Made by a program: the position numbers and the translations under genes
Origin: Rhabdonatronobacter sediminivivens
GTDB taxonomy: Bacteria > Pseudomonadota > Alphaproteobacteria > Rhodobacterales > Rhodobacteraceae
Assembly: GCF_013415485.1 (NCBI RefSeq)
Contig: NZ_JACBXS010000003.1
Location: forward strand, 62,001-126,000
Length of the DNA: 64,000 nucleotides
Reading direction: 5' to 3'
Notes under the pieces: model-generated
Seen by the model: only the letters and a program-made list of their open reading frames with translations
Databases searched by the model: none
What the model was told of the DNA's origin: nothing
In this document: positions 44,199 through 52,739 of the stretch, piece by piece
Layout: each line of letters starts with the position of its first letter
How positions within the stretch are numbered: position 1 is the first letter of the stretch

Positions 44199-45989
44199 TC
44201 AGAGTGGTGGCAGCGCCAGCGCGTCATCGCGGCCGATGTCGCGCAGGGCGAGGGGGGTGTCGGCGGTCTTGGCCAGGGTCCAGGCAATCTGGCTGGTATA
44301 GTCCCGGACCGCGGCTGACAAGGTGATCTGCATTGTGGCACGGGGCCGCAGTGCTGCGGCCTCCAGATAGACCGATGGCTCCAGCGACAGCCGTGCCGGG
44401 CCCTCGAAGCGCAGCGCCCAGACCTCGCCGCTTTGCAGGGTTATGGTGGCGCCGGTGCCTGCGGGGTCCGGTTCGGCCCGGGCCTGCGGGTGCAGGTGAA
44501 AGCGGATCGCATAGCCGATACCGTGGTCGCCCGCCCGGGCCAGCACCCGTTCAAGCCGGTGCTTGTCGTCCGGGGCCAGGGCCACCAGCGTGTCTTCGCC
44601 CACCAGCGCCCGGCCATCGCGGCTGAGGTCCAGCCGCCGCAGATGGGTGAGCCCGTGGCTGGCCACATAGCCGTCATGGCTGAGCAGAAAGGCGGTGTGC
44701 GAGGGTTCGCGCTCCAGCTCGGCGCCGATGGTGCGCGGTCCGTCACCCAGGGGGGCGCTGCCGCGGCGCGTGACCCCCATCCGGGCCGAGGACAGGCCAT
44801 CCAGCGCCAGGGTGGAATGCGAGGCCGTGGCCCGGCTGGCCCGTTCCCAATCGGCGCCGAAGGGTGCCCCCGCGCCACAGTTGACGATCACCGCGCGCCG
44901 GTTCGACACCAGTTCGAATGCGAGGGTGGAGGCATGGGCGCGCTCGGACCCCGGGCCCAGCGGCGGCGGGGCGGCATCGACGATGAGCGTGCTGCGCCCG
45001 CCTGTCAGCCGCCCATATCCCATGGCGCGCCCGTCCCGGGACGGGGCACGAATGGCCGACTCGGCCAGCGTCCGGTCCAGCAGCCCTTCGGTTGCGCTGT
45101 CGGCCCCGTGAAAGCGCGGCAGCGCGCCATCGGCATGGCGCAGGGTGCGCAGGGTGATGGCGATGTGTTCGATCGCTTCGGTGATGGCCAGTTCGACCAT
45201 GCGTCCGGCATCCTCCAGCGCCCGTGCGGCTGTGGTCAGCAGCACCAGGATATCCAGCAGTTCCTGTGGGTTGCGGCTGGGAATGGCGCCATTGGCATCG
45301 ATCCGGGCGCGGCATTCGCGGACCAGGGCGGCCTTGGCGGCGGGGACATGGCCCGCCATCCCCTGCAGCGAGAGCGCGGCCAGCAGCAGCCCGGTCAGGG
45401 CCTCCAGTCGTGGTTGGCCAGGCGCTGCGGCATCCCAGCGGCGCGCGACAAAGGCCGTGTGATGGGCAAGTGCGCGCAGGAAGGCATCATCGCGCGCCGG
45501 GGCCTTGCCATCGGACATCAGCAACAGCGCATGGCCGGTCCAGCGCCGCAGCCGCTGGCCTGCAAGTGCAGGCGACCAGCCCGGCCCGCTGCCCCGGCCA
45601 AAGCGGGCGATCCATTGCGCCGTCCAGTCCTGCGCGGTTCGCCGCGCGGCCCGGTTGCCCAGGGCGGCCAGATGGTCCAGCCATTCGAACCCGTGCATCC
45701 CGTTTCTCAGCGCCCGGTCCGGCATGGGACGGTCCCAGGGTGAGGTGCCCTGTGGCAGCTGGACGATCCGTCCGCCGACAAGGAAATGCCCGTCCAGCAC
45801 CTGCTGGCCGCGCGCCGATGCGCCGAGGCCGCTTGGTTCGGGCGGGGCGGTGAAGTCAGCAGGCTGCACACCGCGGGCCGTGATCCGCGCGGCCAGGGCG
45901 TTCATGAAACGGGTGCGCCGCGAGGGCGCGGCGTCATGGTGGATCACGCGGGGTCTGGTCCTTTGCAGTGGGCGCTCATCCGCTTTCAC
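44199..45989 (-). CDS. Heparinase II/III-family protein
   Basis: 596 residues starting at GTG 45989. An alpha/alpha-toroid region (about 60-320, with YLDHLAALGN-like helices) is followed by a beta-sandwich lyase domain (about 340-560) including GYGRLTGGRSTLIVDAA and ASRATASHSTLALDG. No signal peptide is visible, so it is unlikely to degrade external heparin; in Rhodobacterales it is a conserved neighbour of rsmB and purH with unknown substrate, possibly a glycan of the cell envelope. Alternative starts downstream, for example at the first internal Met, are possible. Confidence 0.85.
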   Translation of the reverse strand: MKADERPLQRTRPRVIHHDAAPSRRTRFMNALAARITARGVQPADFTAPPEPSGLGASARGQQVLDGHFLVGGRIVQLPQGTSPWDRPMPDRALRNGMHGFEWLDHLAALGNRAARRTAQDWTAQWIARFGRGSGPGWSPALAGQRLRRWTGHALLLMSDGKAPARDDAFLRALAHHTAFVARRWDAAAPGQPRLEALTGLLLAALSLQGMAGHVPAAKAALVRECRARIDANGAIPSRNPQELLDILVLLTTAARALEDAGRMVELAITEAIEHIAITLRTLRHADGALPRFHGADSATEGLLDRTLAESAIRAPSRDGRAMGYGRLTGGRSTLIVDAAPPPLGPGSERAHASTLAFELVSNRRAVIVNCGAGAPFGADWERASRATASHSTLALDGLSSARMGVTRRGSAPLGDGPRTIGAELEREPSHTAFLLSHDGYVASHGLTHLRRLDLSRDGRALVGEDTLVALAPDDKHRLERVLARAGDHGIGYAIRFHLHPQARAEPDPAGTGATITLQSGEVWALRFEGPARLSLEPSVYLEAAALRPRATMQITLSAAVRDYTSQIAWTLAKTADTPLALRDIGRDDALALPPL

Positions 45990-46049
45990 GCCGCAGTCTA
46001 TGGGGGCGGGGCGGCAAAGTCACCGGTGCAGGGACTGCGGCGGGGTCGA

Positions 46050-47408
46050 TCATGCGCCGGTCGTTGCATCGGGGCAATGGTCCAGAACGGCCATGAAGAA
46101 CCCGTCCAGCCCCCCGCGACCGGCCCAATGGTCGGGGCGTGTGCGCAGCCCGCCCTGATGCATCCACGCCGGATCCACGCCGGGCAGGGACGGGGTGCGC
46201 AGGCGGATCTGCGGGTGGCGATGCAGGGCGGCGGCGATCTGGTCCTCACCTTCCTGCGGCAGCAGTGAGCAGGTGCAATAGACCACCCGCCCGTCGGACC
46301 GCAGTAGCCCCTGCGCCGGGTCCAGGGCGCGGTCCAGTAGGCGCGCCTGCAGGCTGCGCAGCGCCTCCAGATCGGCGGGTTTGCGTGCCATCGGCATATC
46401 CGGGTGGCGCCGGATGGTGCCGCTGGCCGAACAGGGCGCATCCAGCAGGATGGCGTCAAAGGGTGCTTCAGGCCGCCAGTCAAGCGCATCGGCGGTGGCG
46501 ACCTGCGCGCGCAAGCCGGTGCGCGCCAGGTTGCGGTGCAGCCGTTCCAGACGCGGGGCCGAGATATCCAGCGCCGTGACATCCGCGCCCATGGCGGCCA
46601 GTTGCAGCGTCTTGCCCCCCGGTGCCGCGCAGAGGTCCAGAACCCGCGCGCCGGGCGCCGGCGCCAGCAGTTGCGCGGGCAGGGCGGCGGCGGCATCCTG
46701 CACCCACCAGGCGCCTTGGGCATAGCCGGGCAGGGCGGTGACCTGCGCGCCGGCGGGCAGGCGCAGGCTGCCGGTGGGTAGAAGCTCGGCCCCCAGTTGC
46801 GCGGCCCAGTGCGCGGCCTGATCGGGCCTGCGCAGGGTAAGGTCCAGCGGGGCGCCCTGCAGATGGGCGACCTCCATCGCGCTGACGCGCGCCTTGCCCC
46901 AGGCGCGTGTCAGCGGTTTGCGCAGCCATGCGGGCAGGCGCTGGGGGGGCAGGGTGTCCCAGGTGCTGCGGGGGGTGGCGGTGGCCTTGCGCAGGACGGC
47001 ATTGACCAGCCCGGCCAGCCCCGCGCCCTTGCGGCTGGTGCGGGTCAGGGCCACGGCGGCATTGACCACCCCATGGGCGGGCGCGTCAAAGACCATGCAT
47101 TCGCAGATGGCCAGCCGCAGGATGGTGCGCGCAGGCTCGGGCGGGGGGGTGCGCAGATGCGGTGATAGGGTGGTATCGGCGCGGTCCAGGTTGCGCAGGG
47201 TCGACAGCGCCAGCCGCAGGGCGCGGGCCTGATCGGGCGGGGGCAGGCGGGAAAAGGGGGTGTCCGCGGTGCTGCGGGCCTCGGCCAGGGTTTGCCCCCG
47301 GCCCAGCGTGGCGCGCAGCAGCGCCAGTGCGCCCGCCCGCGCATCCGCGGGCGGTGCAGGCCGGGGCGCGGGCCCGGGGCGTGGGCGACGAGGGGGCGGC
47401 GGCGGCAT
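46050..47408 (-). CDS. rsmB: 16S rRNA (cytosine-967-C5)-methyltransferase
   Basis: 452 residues. After a Pro-rich tail (1-22) comes a NusB-like RNA-binding domain (about 23-150), then a Rossmann methyltransferase with the SAM loop VLDLCAAPGGKTLQLA. The catalytic cysteine is in VYCTCSLLPQEGED and the release cysteine in LLDAPCSASG. The ATG at 47408 is used; the true start may be slightly later because the first residues are low complexity. It is divergent from the SDHAF4-like gene with 82 bp between them. Confidence 0.96.
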   Translation of the reverse strand: MPPPPPRRPRPGPAPRPAPPADARAGALALLRATLGRGQTLAEARSTADTPFSRLPPPDQARALRLALSTLRNLDRADTTLSPHLRTPPPEPARTILRLAICECMVFDAPAHGVVNAAVALTRTSRKGAGLAGLVNAVLRKATATPRSTWDTLPPQRLPAWLRKPLTRAWGKARVSAMEVAHLQGAPLDLTLRRPDQAAHWAAQLGAELLPTGSLRLPAGAQVTALPGYAQGAWWVQDAAAALPAQLLAPAPGARVLDLCAAPGGKTLQLAAMGADVTALDISAPRLERLHRNLARTGLRAQVATADALDWRPEAPFDAILLDAPCSASGTIRRHPDMPMARKPADLEALRSLQARLLDRALDPAQGLLRSDGRVVYCTCSLLPQEGEDQIAAALHRHPQIRLRTPSLPGVDPAWMHQGGLRTRPDHWAGRGGLDGFFMAVLDHCPDATTGA

Positions 47409-47490
47409 GGCGGGTCCGGTTGTCTGTGCGCCCGCCCAGCCCTATAACAGCGGCAGGGTCCAGACAAGCAACCGCCCGCAGGAGACGCCC

Positions 47491-47685
47491 ATGTCCGACG
47501 ATCCCCGCCCCGATCTGCCCCCCGCCGCCCGGCGCGCCCTGGCCGAGGCCGCCGAGCGCCGCCGCCTGGCCGAGGAAGCCGCCGCCGAGGCCCCGCCCGC
47601 CCCGCGCGAACTGGGCGGCCGCAAGGGCCCCGAACCCGTCCGCTATGGCGATTGGGAACGCAAGGGCATTGCCGTCGATTTCTGA
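47491..47685 (+). CDS. DUF1674 succinate dehydrogenase assembly factor (SDHAF4-like)
   Basis: 64 residues ending in GGRKGPEPVRYGDWERKGIAVDF, the diagnostic C-terminus of SDHAF4/Sdh8, which binds free flavinylated SdhA and helps join it to SdhB. The first 40 residues are a charged helix. GGAG stands six bases before the ATG. It is 24 bases ahead of an SDR gene; no sdh genes are in the window. Confidence 0.92.
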   Translation: MSDDPRPDLPPAARRALAEAAERRRLAEEAAAEAPPAPRELGGRKGPEPVRYGDWERKGIAVDF

Positions 47686-47709
47686 GCCAGGGCAACGCAG
47701 GAGGGTGCG

Positions 47710-48363
47710 ATGGACCATGTCCTGATCACGGGCGCGGCCCGCGGGATCGGCCGGGCGCTGGCCCTGAGCTACGCGCGGGAGGGTGCGCAGGTGGTGGCCT
47801 GCACGCGCGGCGCCGCCCCGCCGGACGCGGGGATTGACTGGCAGCAAGCGGATGTGACCGACCCGCAGGCGCTGCAGGTCCTGGCCGGGCGGCTGGAGCG
47901 GCCCGTCGACCTTCTGATCTGCAATGCCGGTGTCTATCTGGACAAGCATATGGCCCCGGGTGATCTGACGCCGCAGATCTGGGCGCAGAGTTTCGCCATC
48001 AATGTGGCCGGGGTGTTCTGGACCGTGCAGGCCATGCGCCCGCATCTGCGTCCCGGCGCGCGGATCGCCATACTTGGGTCGATCATGGGCTCCAGCGCCC
48101 ATGCCAATGGCGGGGCCTATGTGTATCGGGCCTCGAAGGCGGCAGTGCTGAACCTGGGCCGCAACCTGGCCACCGATCTGCGTGATGAAGGCATTGCCGT
48201 GGGGGTCTATCACCCCGGCTGGGTGCGCACCGACATGGGCGGTTCCGGTGCCGATATCGGCCTGGACGCGGCCGTGGCAGGCCTGCGCACCCGCTTTGCC
48301 GCGCTGGATCTGGCCCGCAGCGGTGTCTTTGAGGCCCATGACGGAACGGCGCTGGCGTTCTGA
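47710..48363 (+). CDS. SDR family NAD(P)-dependent oxidoreductase
   Basis: 217 residues. The dinucleotide loop is TGAARGIG (8-15), NAG is in LICNAGVY, and the catalytic Tyr-Lys pair is YRASK near 140 with Ser in LGSIMGSS. This version is short, ending in a brief C-terminal strand. The substrate is unknown. AGGAGGGTG stands just before the ATG, and it follows the SDHAF4-like gene closely. Confidence 0.88.
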   Translation: MDHVLITGAARGIGRALALSYAREGAQVVACTRGAAPPDAGIDWQQADVTDPQALQVLAGRLERPVDLLICNAGVYLDKHMAPGDLTPQIWAQSFAINVAGVFWTVQAMRPHLRPGARIAILGSIMGSSAHANGGAYVYRASKAAVLNLGRNLATDLRDEGIAVGVYHPGWVRTDMGGSGADIGLDAAVAGLRTRFAALDLARSGVFEAHDGTALAF

Positions 48364-48423
48364 GGGCGCCAAGGGCGTGCGGCACCGCGTCAGGGTCATT
48401 GCGCGCGGCCATTGCGTGAAGGG

Positions 48424-48946
48424 TCACCCGTGGCCGGGCCGGATGGTCTGCACGGACTGACGCACGGAAACGGTGCCGTGCAGGACGTGCAGCCCTGGCC
48501 TGCCATCAAAGTGCGCGGCATGGTCGTCATGGAACTCCACCAGCATGCAAAGATAGGGATCGAGCGCGGTCAGGCCCCGGGCCAGAAAGAACGGCGCCCC
48601 TGCTATCGCATTTTCAAGGATTGAGAACTGGGCAAGCAAACGGCTGCGCGCGTTTGCGATCAGCGCGGCATGGGTCTTGCGGTCCTGAAGAAACAGATAG
48701 GGATGATTGAACTGGACGAAGGTCATGTAGGGGCTTGCGGCCATGTAGATGAGCCAGCGCAGGAATTGCGGCCGATCCGAATCGCCCGGTGCCGGGGGCC
48801 AGCGCGCCCGGATGTCGCTCGCCCAGGGTCAGGATGATCGCCGCGCTTTCGCCGATGATCGTGCCCTCGGGCAGTCGGAGCGCCTGCACCTGCGGATTGC
48901 GCATGGCTGGGAGGGGGTTCAGGCGGGTTCTGACCGGGCGGTCCAC
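48424..48946 (-). pseudogene. Glutathione S-transferase pseudogene (frameshifted, 5' truncated)
   Basis: Two reading frames join into one GST. The first has LRLPEGTIIGESAAIILTLG and ends at GERHPGALAP; the second continues DSDRPQFLRWLIYMAASPYM and the full C-terminal GST helices to 48424. Dropping one C from the five-C run at about 48800-48806 (coding strand CTGGCCCCCGG) would restore ALAPAPGDSDRPQFLRW. The N-terminal thioredoxin half, with the SNAIL/CxxC-type active site, is missing because only about 35 codons remain before the neighbouring gene. It is either a decayed gene or an assembly error plus truncation. Confidence 0.82.
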
Positions 48947-49009
48947 GCAGGCGACGCCGTTGCAGACGGGGCGCGGGGTGCTTCCAGGCGGGCGCGCCGA
49001 TCGCGCCGA

Positions 49010-49945
49010 TCACAGGCCGGGGAGGTCAATCAGGACTGCCGCATGGTCGCTGGCATGAGGGCGGTGCTTGCCCACGTCCTGCAGGCGCGTCCCGGCATGG
49101 CGCGCGGCGTTCTGGGACAGGCCCTCGCGCAGGATCGTCGGGCGGGCATGGGGAAAGCGCCGGGCCAGCGCGGGCGAGGCCAGCAGCGCATCGGGGCGGC
49201 CATAGCGCCCGTTGCCGGGTTCATGGAAGGTCCAGCGCGCGGCATCGGGCATCCGCGCCATCAGATCCACCGCGAACCCGTCGGCGACCAGCGGTGCCAG
49301 CGCCGATCCGGGCGCGCCGGGTCCACTGGGTTCGTTCAGATCCCCGGCAATGAGCCAGAGCGCCTGCGGATCCTTGCCAAGCCGGGTGTCGATCAGCCAG
49401 CGCAGCGCCCGGGCCTCCAGCGCGCGTACGGGCCAGGCGGCGGCGGGGTCCGGCCAGGGGGCCTTGAAATGGCACAGGAACAGGGTCAGCGCGTCAAGGC
49501 GCACCGACAGGCAATCGCGCCGGAACACGGGCGTTTCCGGGGCGGTGCCGGGCGGGTTGCTGTCCCCGAAATCAGCCGCCATCAATTGCGCATGGCTTTG
49601 CACAGACGCCCAGGATCGGCGTGACAGCAGCGCCAGGTTGCGCCCGCCGCCGTCATTCCCGCGCCGGCACAGGCGGTGGGGATAGTGCGGTGCACCGGCA
49701 GCGCGCAACAGATGGTCATGGAAATAATCCAGCGTTTCCTGGTCAAAGACCTCCTGCAGGGCGATCACATCGGCCTGAGCATGGGCCAGCACCTGCGCGG
49801 TCAGGCGCCGGTCGGCCAGGTCCAGCGCGCCGGCCGCGGGGGTGTCATCGCCCGGCGTGTCCAGATCGCGCGCGCCGTCGAAACGGGGCCGCCCGGCGGC
49901 GCGGCGCAGGCGCAGGTTCTGGACATTGAAGGTGACGATCCGCAT
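49010..49945 (-). CDS. Endonuclease/exonuclease/phosphatase (EEP) family protein
   Basis: 311 residues of the DNase I-like fold. Conserved residues are the metal-binding Glu in VIALQEVFD (about 70), the GDLNE loop near 210, and the terminal SDHAAVLID His-Asp pair; the N-terminal VTFNVQNLR supplies the Asn. There is no signal peptide. The substrate may be a nucleic acid or a phosphoester. ATG 49945 is preferred, and the frame is open upstream. It is divergent from pyrF across the palindromic repeat at 50013. Confidence 0.88.
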   Translation of the reverse strand: MRIVTFNVQNLRLRRAAGRPRFDGARDLDTPGDDTPAAGALDLADRRLTAQVLAHAQADVIALQEVFDQETLDYFHDHLLRAAGAPHYPHRLCRRGNDGGGRNLALLSRRSWASVQSHAQLMAADFGDSNPPGTAPETPVFRRDCLSVRLDALTLFLCHFKAPWPDPAAAWPVRALEARALRWLIDTRLGKDPQALWLIAGDLNEPSGPGAPGSALAPLVADGFAVDLMARMPDAARWTFHEPGNGRYGRPDALLASPALARRFPHARPTILREGLSQNAARHAGTRLQDVGKHRPHASDHAAVLIDLPGL

Positions 49946-50012
49946 GGGGCAGGAGTATACCCGATCCGCAGATGCGCGACACCCGTGGATGCGCGTCTGG
50001 CCCGCGCCGGGA

Positions 50013-50063
50013 AGCGCCCACGAGCCGCACCCACCCACCCGCCCTGTGCGCCTCGTGGGCGCT
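50013..50063 (-). repeat. 51-bp palindromic G-quadruplex hairpin repeat, copy B
   Basis: Arms AGCGCCCACGAG (50013-50024) and CTCGTGGGCGCT (50052-50063), C/C mismatch, inner stem CGCAC/GTGCG and loop CCACCCACCCGCCCT. The fifth-base C/G pair of copy A is here an A/T pair, a compensatory change. Four C3 tracts (50030-50044) give four G3 tracts on the minus strand. It lies in the divergent spacer between the EEP gene and pyrF. Confidence 0.9.
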
Positions 50064-50171
50064 GCGCCCCGAAAGGGGCGCGGGCGCGCGCGCTGCGGGT
50101 GTCGGGGGCTTTACGGATTGGCGGGGCTGGCGTATCACCGGTGGGCCTTCAGCGCGCGAAAGGATGCAGCC

Positions 50172-50903
50172 ATGTCGCTTCAGACTGTCACCAGGGCCGA
50201 TGACCGGCTGATCGTTGCGCTGGACCTGCCCAATGCGATTGACGCGCTGGCGCTGGTGCAGCGGCTGGGCGACTCGGTCTCCTTTTGCAAGATCGGGCTG
50301 GGGATGCTGACCGGCGGCGGGCTGGCACTGGCGCGCGAGTTGAAGGATGAGCAGGGCAAGCGCATCTTTCTGGACATGAAGCTCTTTGACATCGGCGCCA
50401 CGGTTGAGGCCGCGGTGCGCGGCCTGGCGCGGTTTGATCTGGATTTCCTGACCGTGCATGGCGACCCGCATGTGGTGCGCGCGGCGATGGAAGGGGCCGC
50501 CGGGTCCGAGATGAAGATCCTGGCGGTGACGGTGCTGACCTCGCTGGACCGGGGCGATCTGGATGCGGGGATGATGGTGCCGGGGGACATGGCGGATATC
50601 GTGGTCGAACGCGCGGCGCGCGCCTTTGAGGCCGGGGCCGACGGGGTGATTGCCAGCCCGCACGAGGCCGCCCGCCTGCGTGCCCTGCCCGAGGCACGGG
50701 GCCGATTGATCGTCACCCCCGGTGTGCGCCCGGAGGGCAGCGCGCGGGGGGACCAGAAGCGGGTCGCCACCCCTGCGGGGGCCATCGCTGCGGGGGCGGA
50801 TCATATCGTGGTGGGCAGACCCATCTGGCAGGCGGGCGATCCGCGCGCCGCCGCGCAGGCGGTGCTGGCCGACCTGCCCGCGCGCGGCCCGGGCGGCCTA
50901 TAG
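50172..50903 (+). CDS. pyrF: Orotidine 5'-phosphate decarboxylase
   Basis: 243 residues. It makes UMP in pyrimidine synthesis. IVALDLPN near residue 14 is the phosphate/base contact and LDMKLFDIGATV near 70 carries the catalytic Asp-Lys-Asp tetrad; VTPGVRPEG is the closing loop. ATG 50172 is used; the longer upstream frame is not coding-like. It ends convergently with the TRAP gene: the palindrome CTATAG holds both stop codons. Confidence 0.97.
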   Translation: MSLQTVTRADDRLIVALDLPNAIDALALVQRLGDSVSFCKIGLGMLTGGGLALARELKDEQGKRIFLDMKLFDIGATVEAAVRGLARFDLDFLTVHGDPHVVRAAMEGAAGSEMKILAVTVLTSLDRGDLDAGMMVPGDMADIVVERAARAFEAGADGVIASPHEAARLRALPEARGRLIVTPGVRPEGSARGDQKRVATPAGAIAAGADHIVVGRPIWQAGDPRAAAQAVLADLPARGPGGL

Positions 50904-52157
50904 CAGCGCGAGGCTGAGCCAGGGGAACACCGCCAGCAGCACCAGCGCGGCGCAGGCCACGGCAAAGAAGGGCAGCGCCACGGTGAACACCCGCAGCGGG
51001 CTGACCCCGCTGACCGAAGCCGCTACATACAGGCCGATCCCCACCGGCGGCGACAGCAGCCCCAGGATCAGCGTGATTGACGCCACCACCCCGAAATGCA
51101 GCGGGTCGATCCCGTAGACCCCGGTGGCGATGGGCAGCAGGATCGGCACCACCATGATCAGCCCCGGGATCCCGTCGATCACGGTGCCCACCACCAGCAG
51201 CAGCGCCAGCACCAGCAGCATGAAGCCCGCCGGTGTCCCGGCCACTGCCTGCACCGAGACCGCCACCATCTGCGGGATCTGGCCATAGATCAGCACCCAG
51301 GAAAACACCCCCGCCGCGGCCACCAGAAACAGCACCAGCGCGGTATTAACCCCGGTGCGCAGCAGGATCGCGGGCAGATCGGCCAGCCGCAGGCTGCGGG
51401 TGTGGAACAGCCCCAGCCCCAGCGCCACCAGCGCGCCGATGGCTGCCGCCTCGGTCGGGGAGCCGAAGCCGCCCAGAATGGTGCCGATGATCACCAGTGG
51501 AATGGCCAGCATCGGCAGCGCCTGGCGCAGGGCCGTCCCGCGTGCGCCGGGGGCAGGCACCTCGCCGCGCGGAAACCCGTGGCGCCAGCCCAGCGCGGCC
51601 ACGGTGCCCATGAACAGCCCCCCCAGCAACAGCCCCGGCACGATCCCCGCGATCAGCATGTCGCGCACCGCCACCTGCGCCAGCACCGCATAGACCACGA
51701 ACACGATCGACGGCGGGATGATCGGCCCGAGCAGCCCGCCATAGGCGGTGATCCCGGTGGCCATGGCGCGGTCATACCCGGCGCGCTGCATTTCCGGGAC
51801 CATGATCTGGCTCATCATCGCGATCTGCGCCGTGGCCGAGCCGAGGATCGAGGCCACCATCATGTTGGCCAGCAGGTTGATATGTGCAAGTCCGCCGCGG
51901 AAGGCCCCGACGAAGATCGACGCCAGCCGCACCAGCCGCGTGGTGATGCCCGCACCGTTCATCAACTCGCCGATCAGGATGAACAGCGGGATGGCAAGCA
52001 GGCCGAAATTGTCCAGCGATCCGAACAGCCGCATGGCATAGCTGTCGAACAGCAGCGGATTTCCGGTTTCGACAATGAACAGCACCGCCGCCAGGCAGAG
52101 CACCAGCCCGATGGGCACGCCGAGCAACAGCAGCAGCACAAACCCCGCAGCGGTCAT
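50898..52157 (-). CDS. TRAP transporter large permease (DctM family)
   Basis: 419 residues and about 12 transmembrane helices, with GGLLGPIIPPSIVFVVYAV and GGFGSPTEAAAIGALVAL as the DctM landmarks. It starts at ATG 52157, overlapping the stop of the small permease by ATGA. It is the last gene of a receptor-small-large TRAP operon on the minus strand. The ligand is not known. Confidence 0.95.
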   Translation of the reverse strand: MTAAGFVLLLLLGVPIGLVLCLAAVLFIVETGNPLLFDSYAMRLFGSLDNFGLLAIPLFILIGELMNGAGITTRLVRLASIFVGAFRGGLAHINLLANMMVASILGSATAQIAMMSQIMVPEMQRAGYDRAMATGITAYGGLLGPIIPPSIVFVVYAVLAQVAVRDMLIAGIVPGLLLGGLFMGTVAALGWRHGFPRGEVPAPGARGTALRQALPMLAIPLVIIGTILGGFGSPTEAAAIGALVALGLGLFHTRSLRLADLPAILLRTGVNTALVLFLVAAAGVFSWVLIYGQIPQMVAVSVQAVAGTPAGFMLLVLALLLVVGTVIDGIPGLIMVVPILLPIATGVYGIDPLHFGVVASITLILGLLSPPVGIGLYVAASVSGVSPLRVFTVALPFFAVACAALVLLAVFPWLSLALL

Positions 52158-52732
52158 GACATGCCGTTCCCGCGCAACTCGGACGCCAGGGCGCGCGGGG
52201 GGGAAAGCCCCGCATCCTCCAGCAGGTTGGCCAGCGCATGCAGGCTGACCGACAGGGCAAACCAGGGCATTATCAGATAGAACCACCAGTAGGGCAGGCC
52301 CAGGACCGGCGTCACCTCGGTATAAGCGAAGTTGAAGCGGGTCATTTCGAATTCGGCCACATCGAAACCGCTGGCGGCCAACCCGGCCGGGTCCAGCCAG
52401 CGCCAGCACATCCACAGCAGCGCCAGACCGAAACCGAAGCCCACCACCGACACCGCCCCGCGCAGCACCGCCACGGCGCGGACGGGCAGCAGTTCATGCA
52501 GGATCAGCACCGCCGGATCGATCCGCGCGCGCAGCATCAGCGCCGCGCCGACAAAGGCCGCCAGCACCATGGCCAGGATCGCCAGCTCATCGGCCCAAGC
52601 CAGGGTGACGCCCAGCGCGCGCCCGCCCACATTCAGCAGCACCAGCACCGCAACGGCGGCGATCAGCGCCATCAACACCAGCCGTTCAATGGTGATCAGC
52701 GCCTCGGACAGCAGGCGGATCAGACGGGCCAT
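52154..52732 (-). CDS. TRAP transporter small permease (DctQ family)
   Basis: 192 residues and four transmembrane helices, the ordinary DctQ size. LVLLNVGGRALGVTLAWADELAI contains the helix-1/2 consensus, and MLRARIDPAVLILHELLP is the cytoplasmic loop. ATG 52732 lies seven bases after the receptor stop; four-base overlap with the large permease. Confidence 0.9.
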   Translation of the reverse strand: MARLIRLLSEALITIERLVLMALIAAVAVLVLLNVGGRALGVTLAWADELAILAMVLAAFVGAALMLRARIDPAVLILHELLPVRAVAVLRGAVSVVGFGFGLALLWMCWRWLDPAGLAASGFDVAEFEMTRFNFAYTEVTPVLGLPYWWFYLIMPWFALSVSLHALANLLEDAGLSPPRALASELRGNGMS

Positions 52733-52739
52733 GGCGGGT

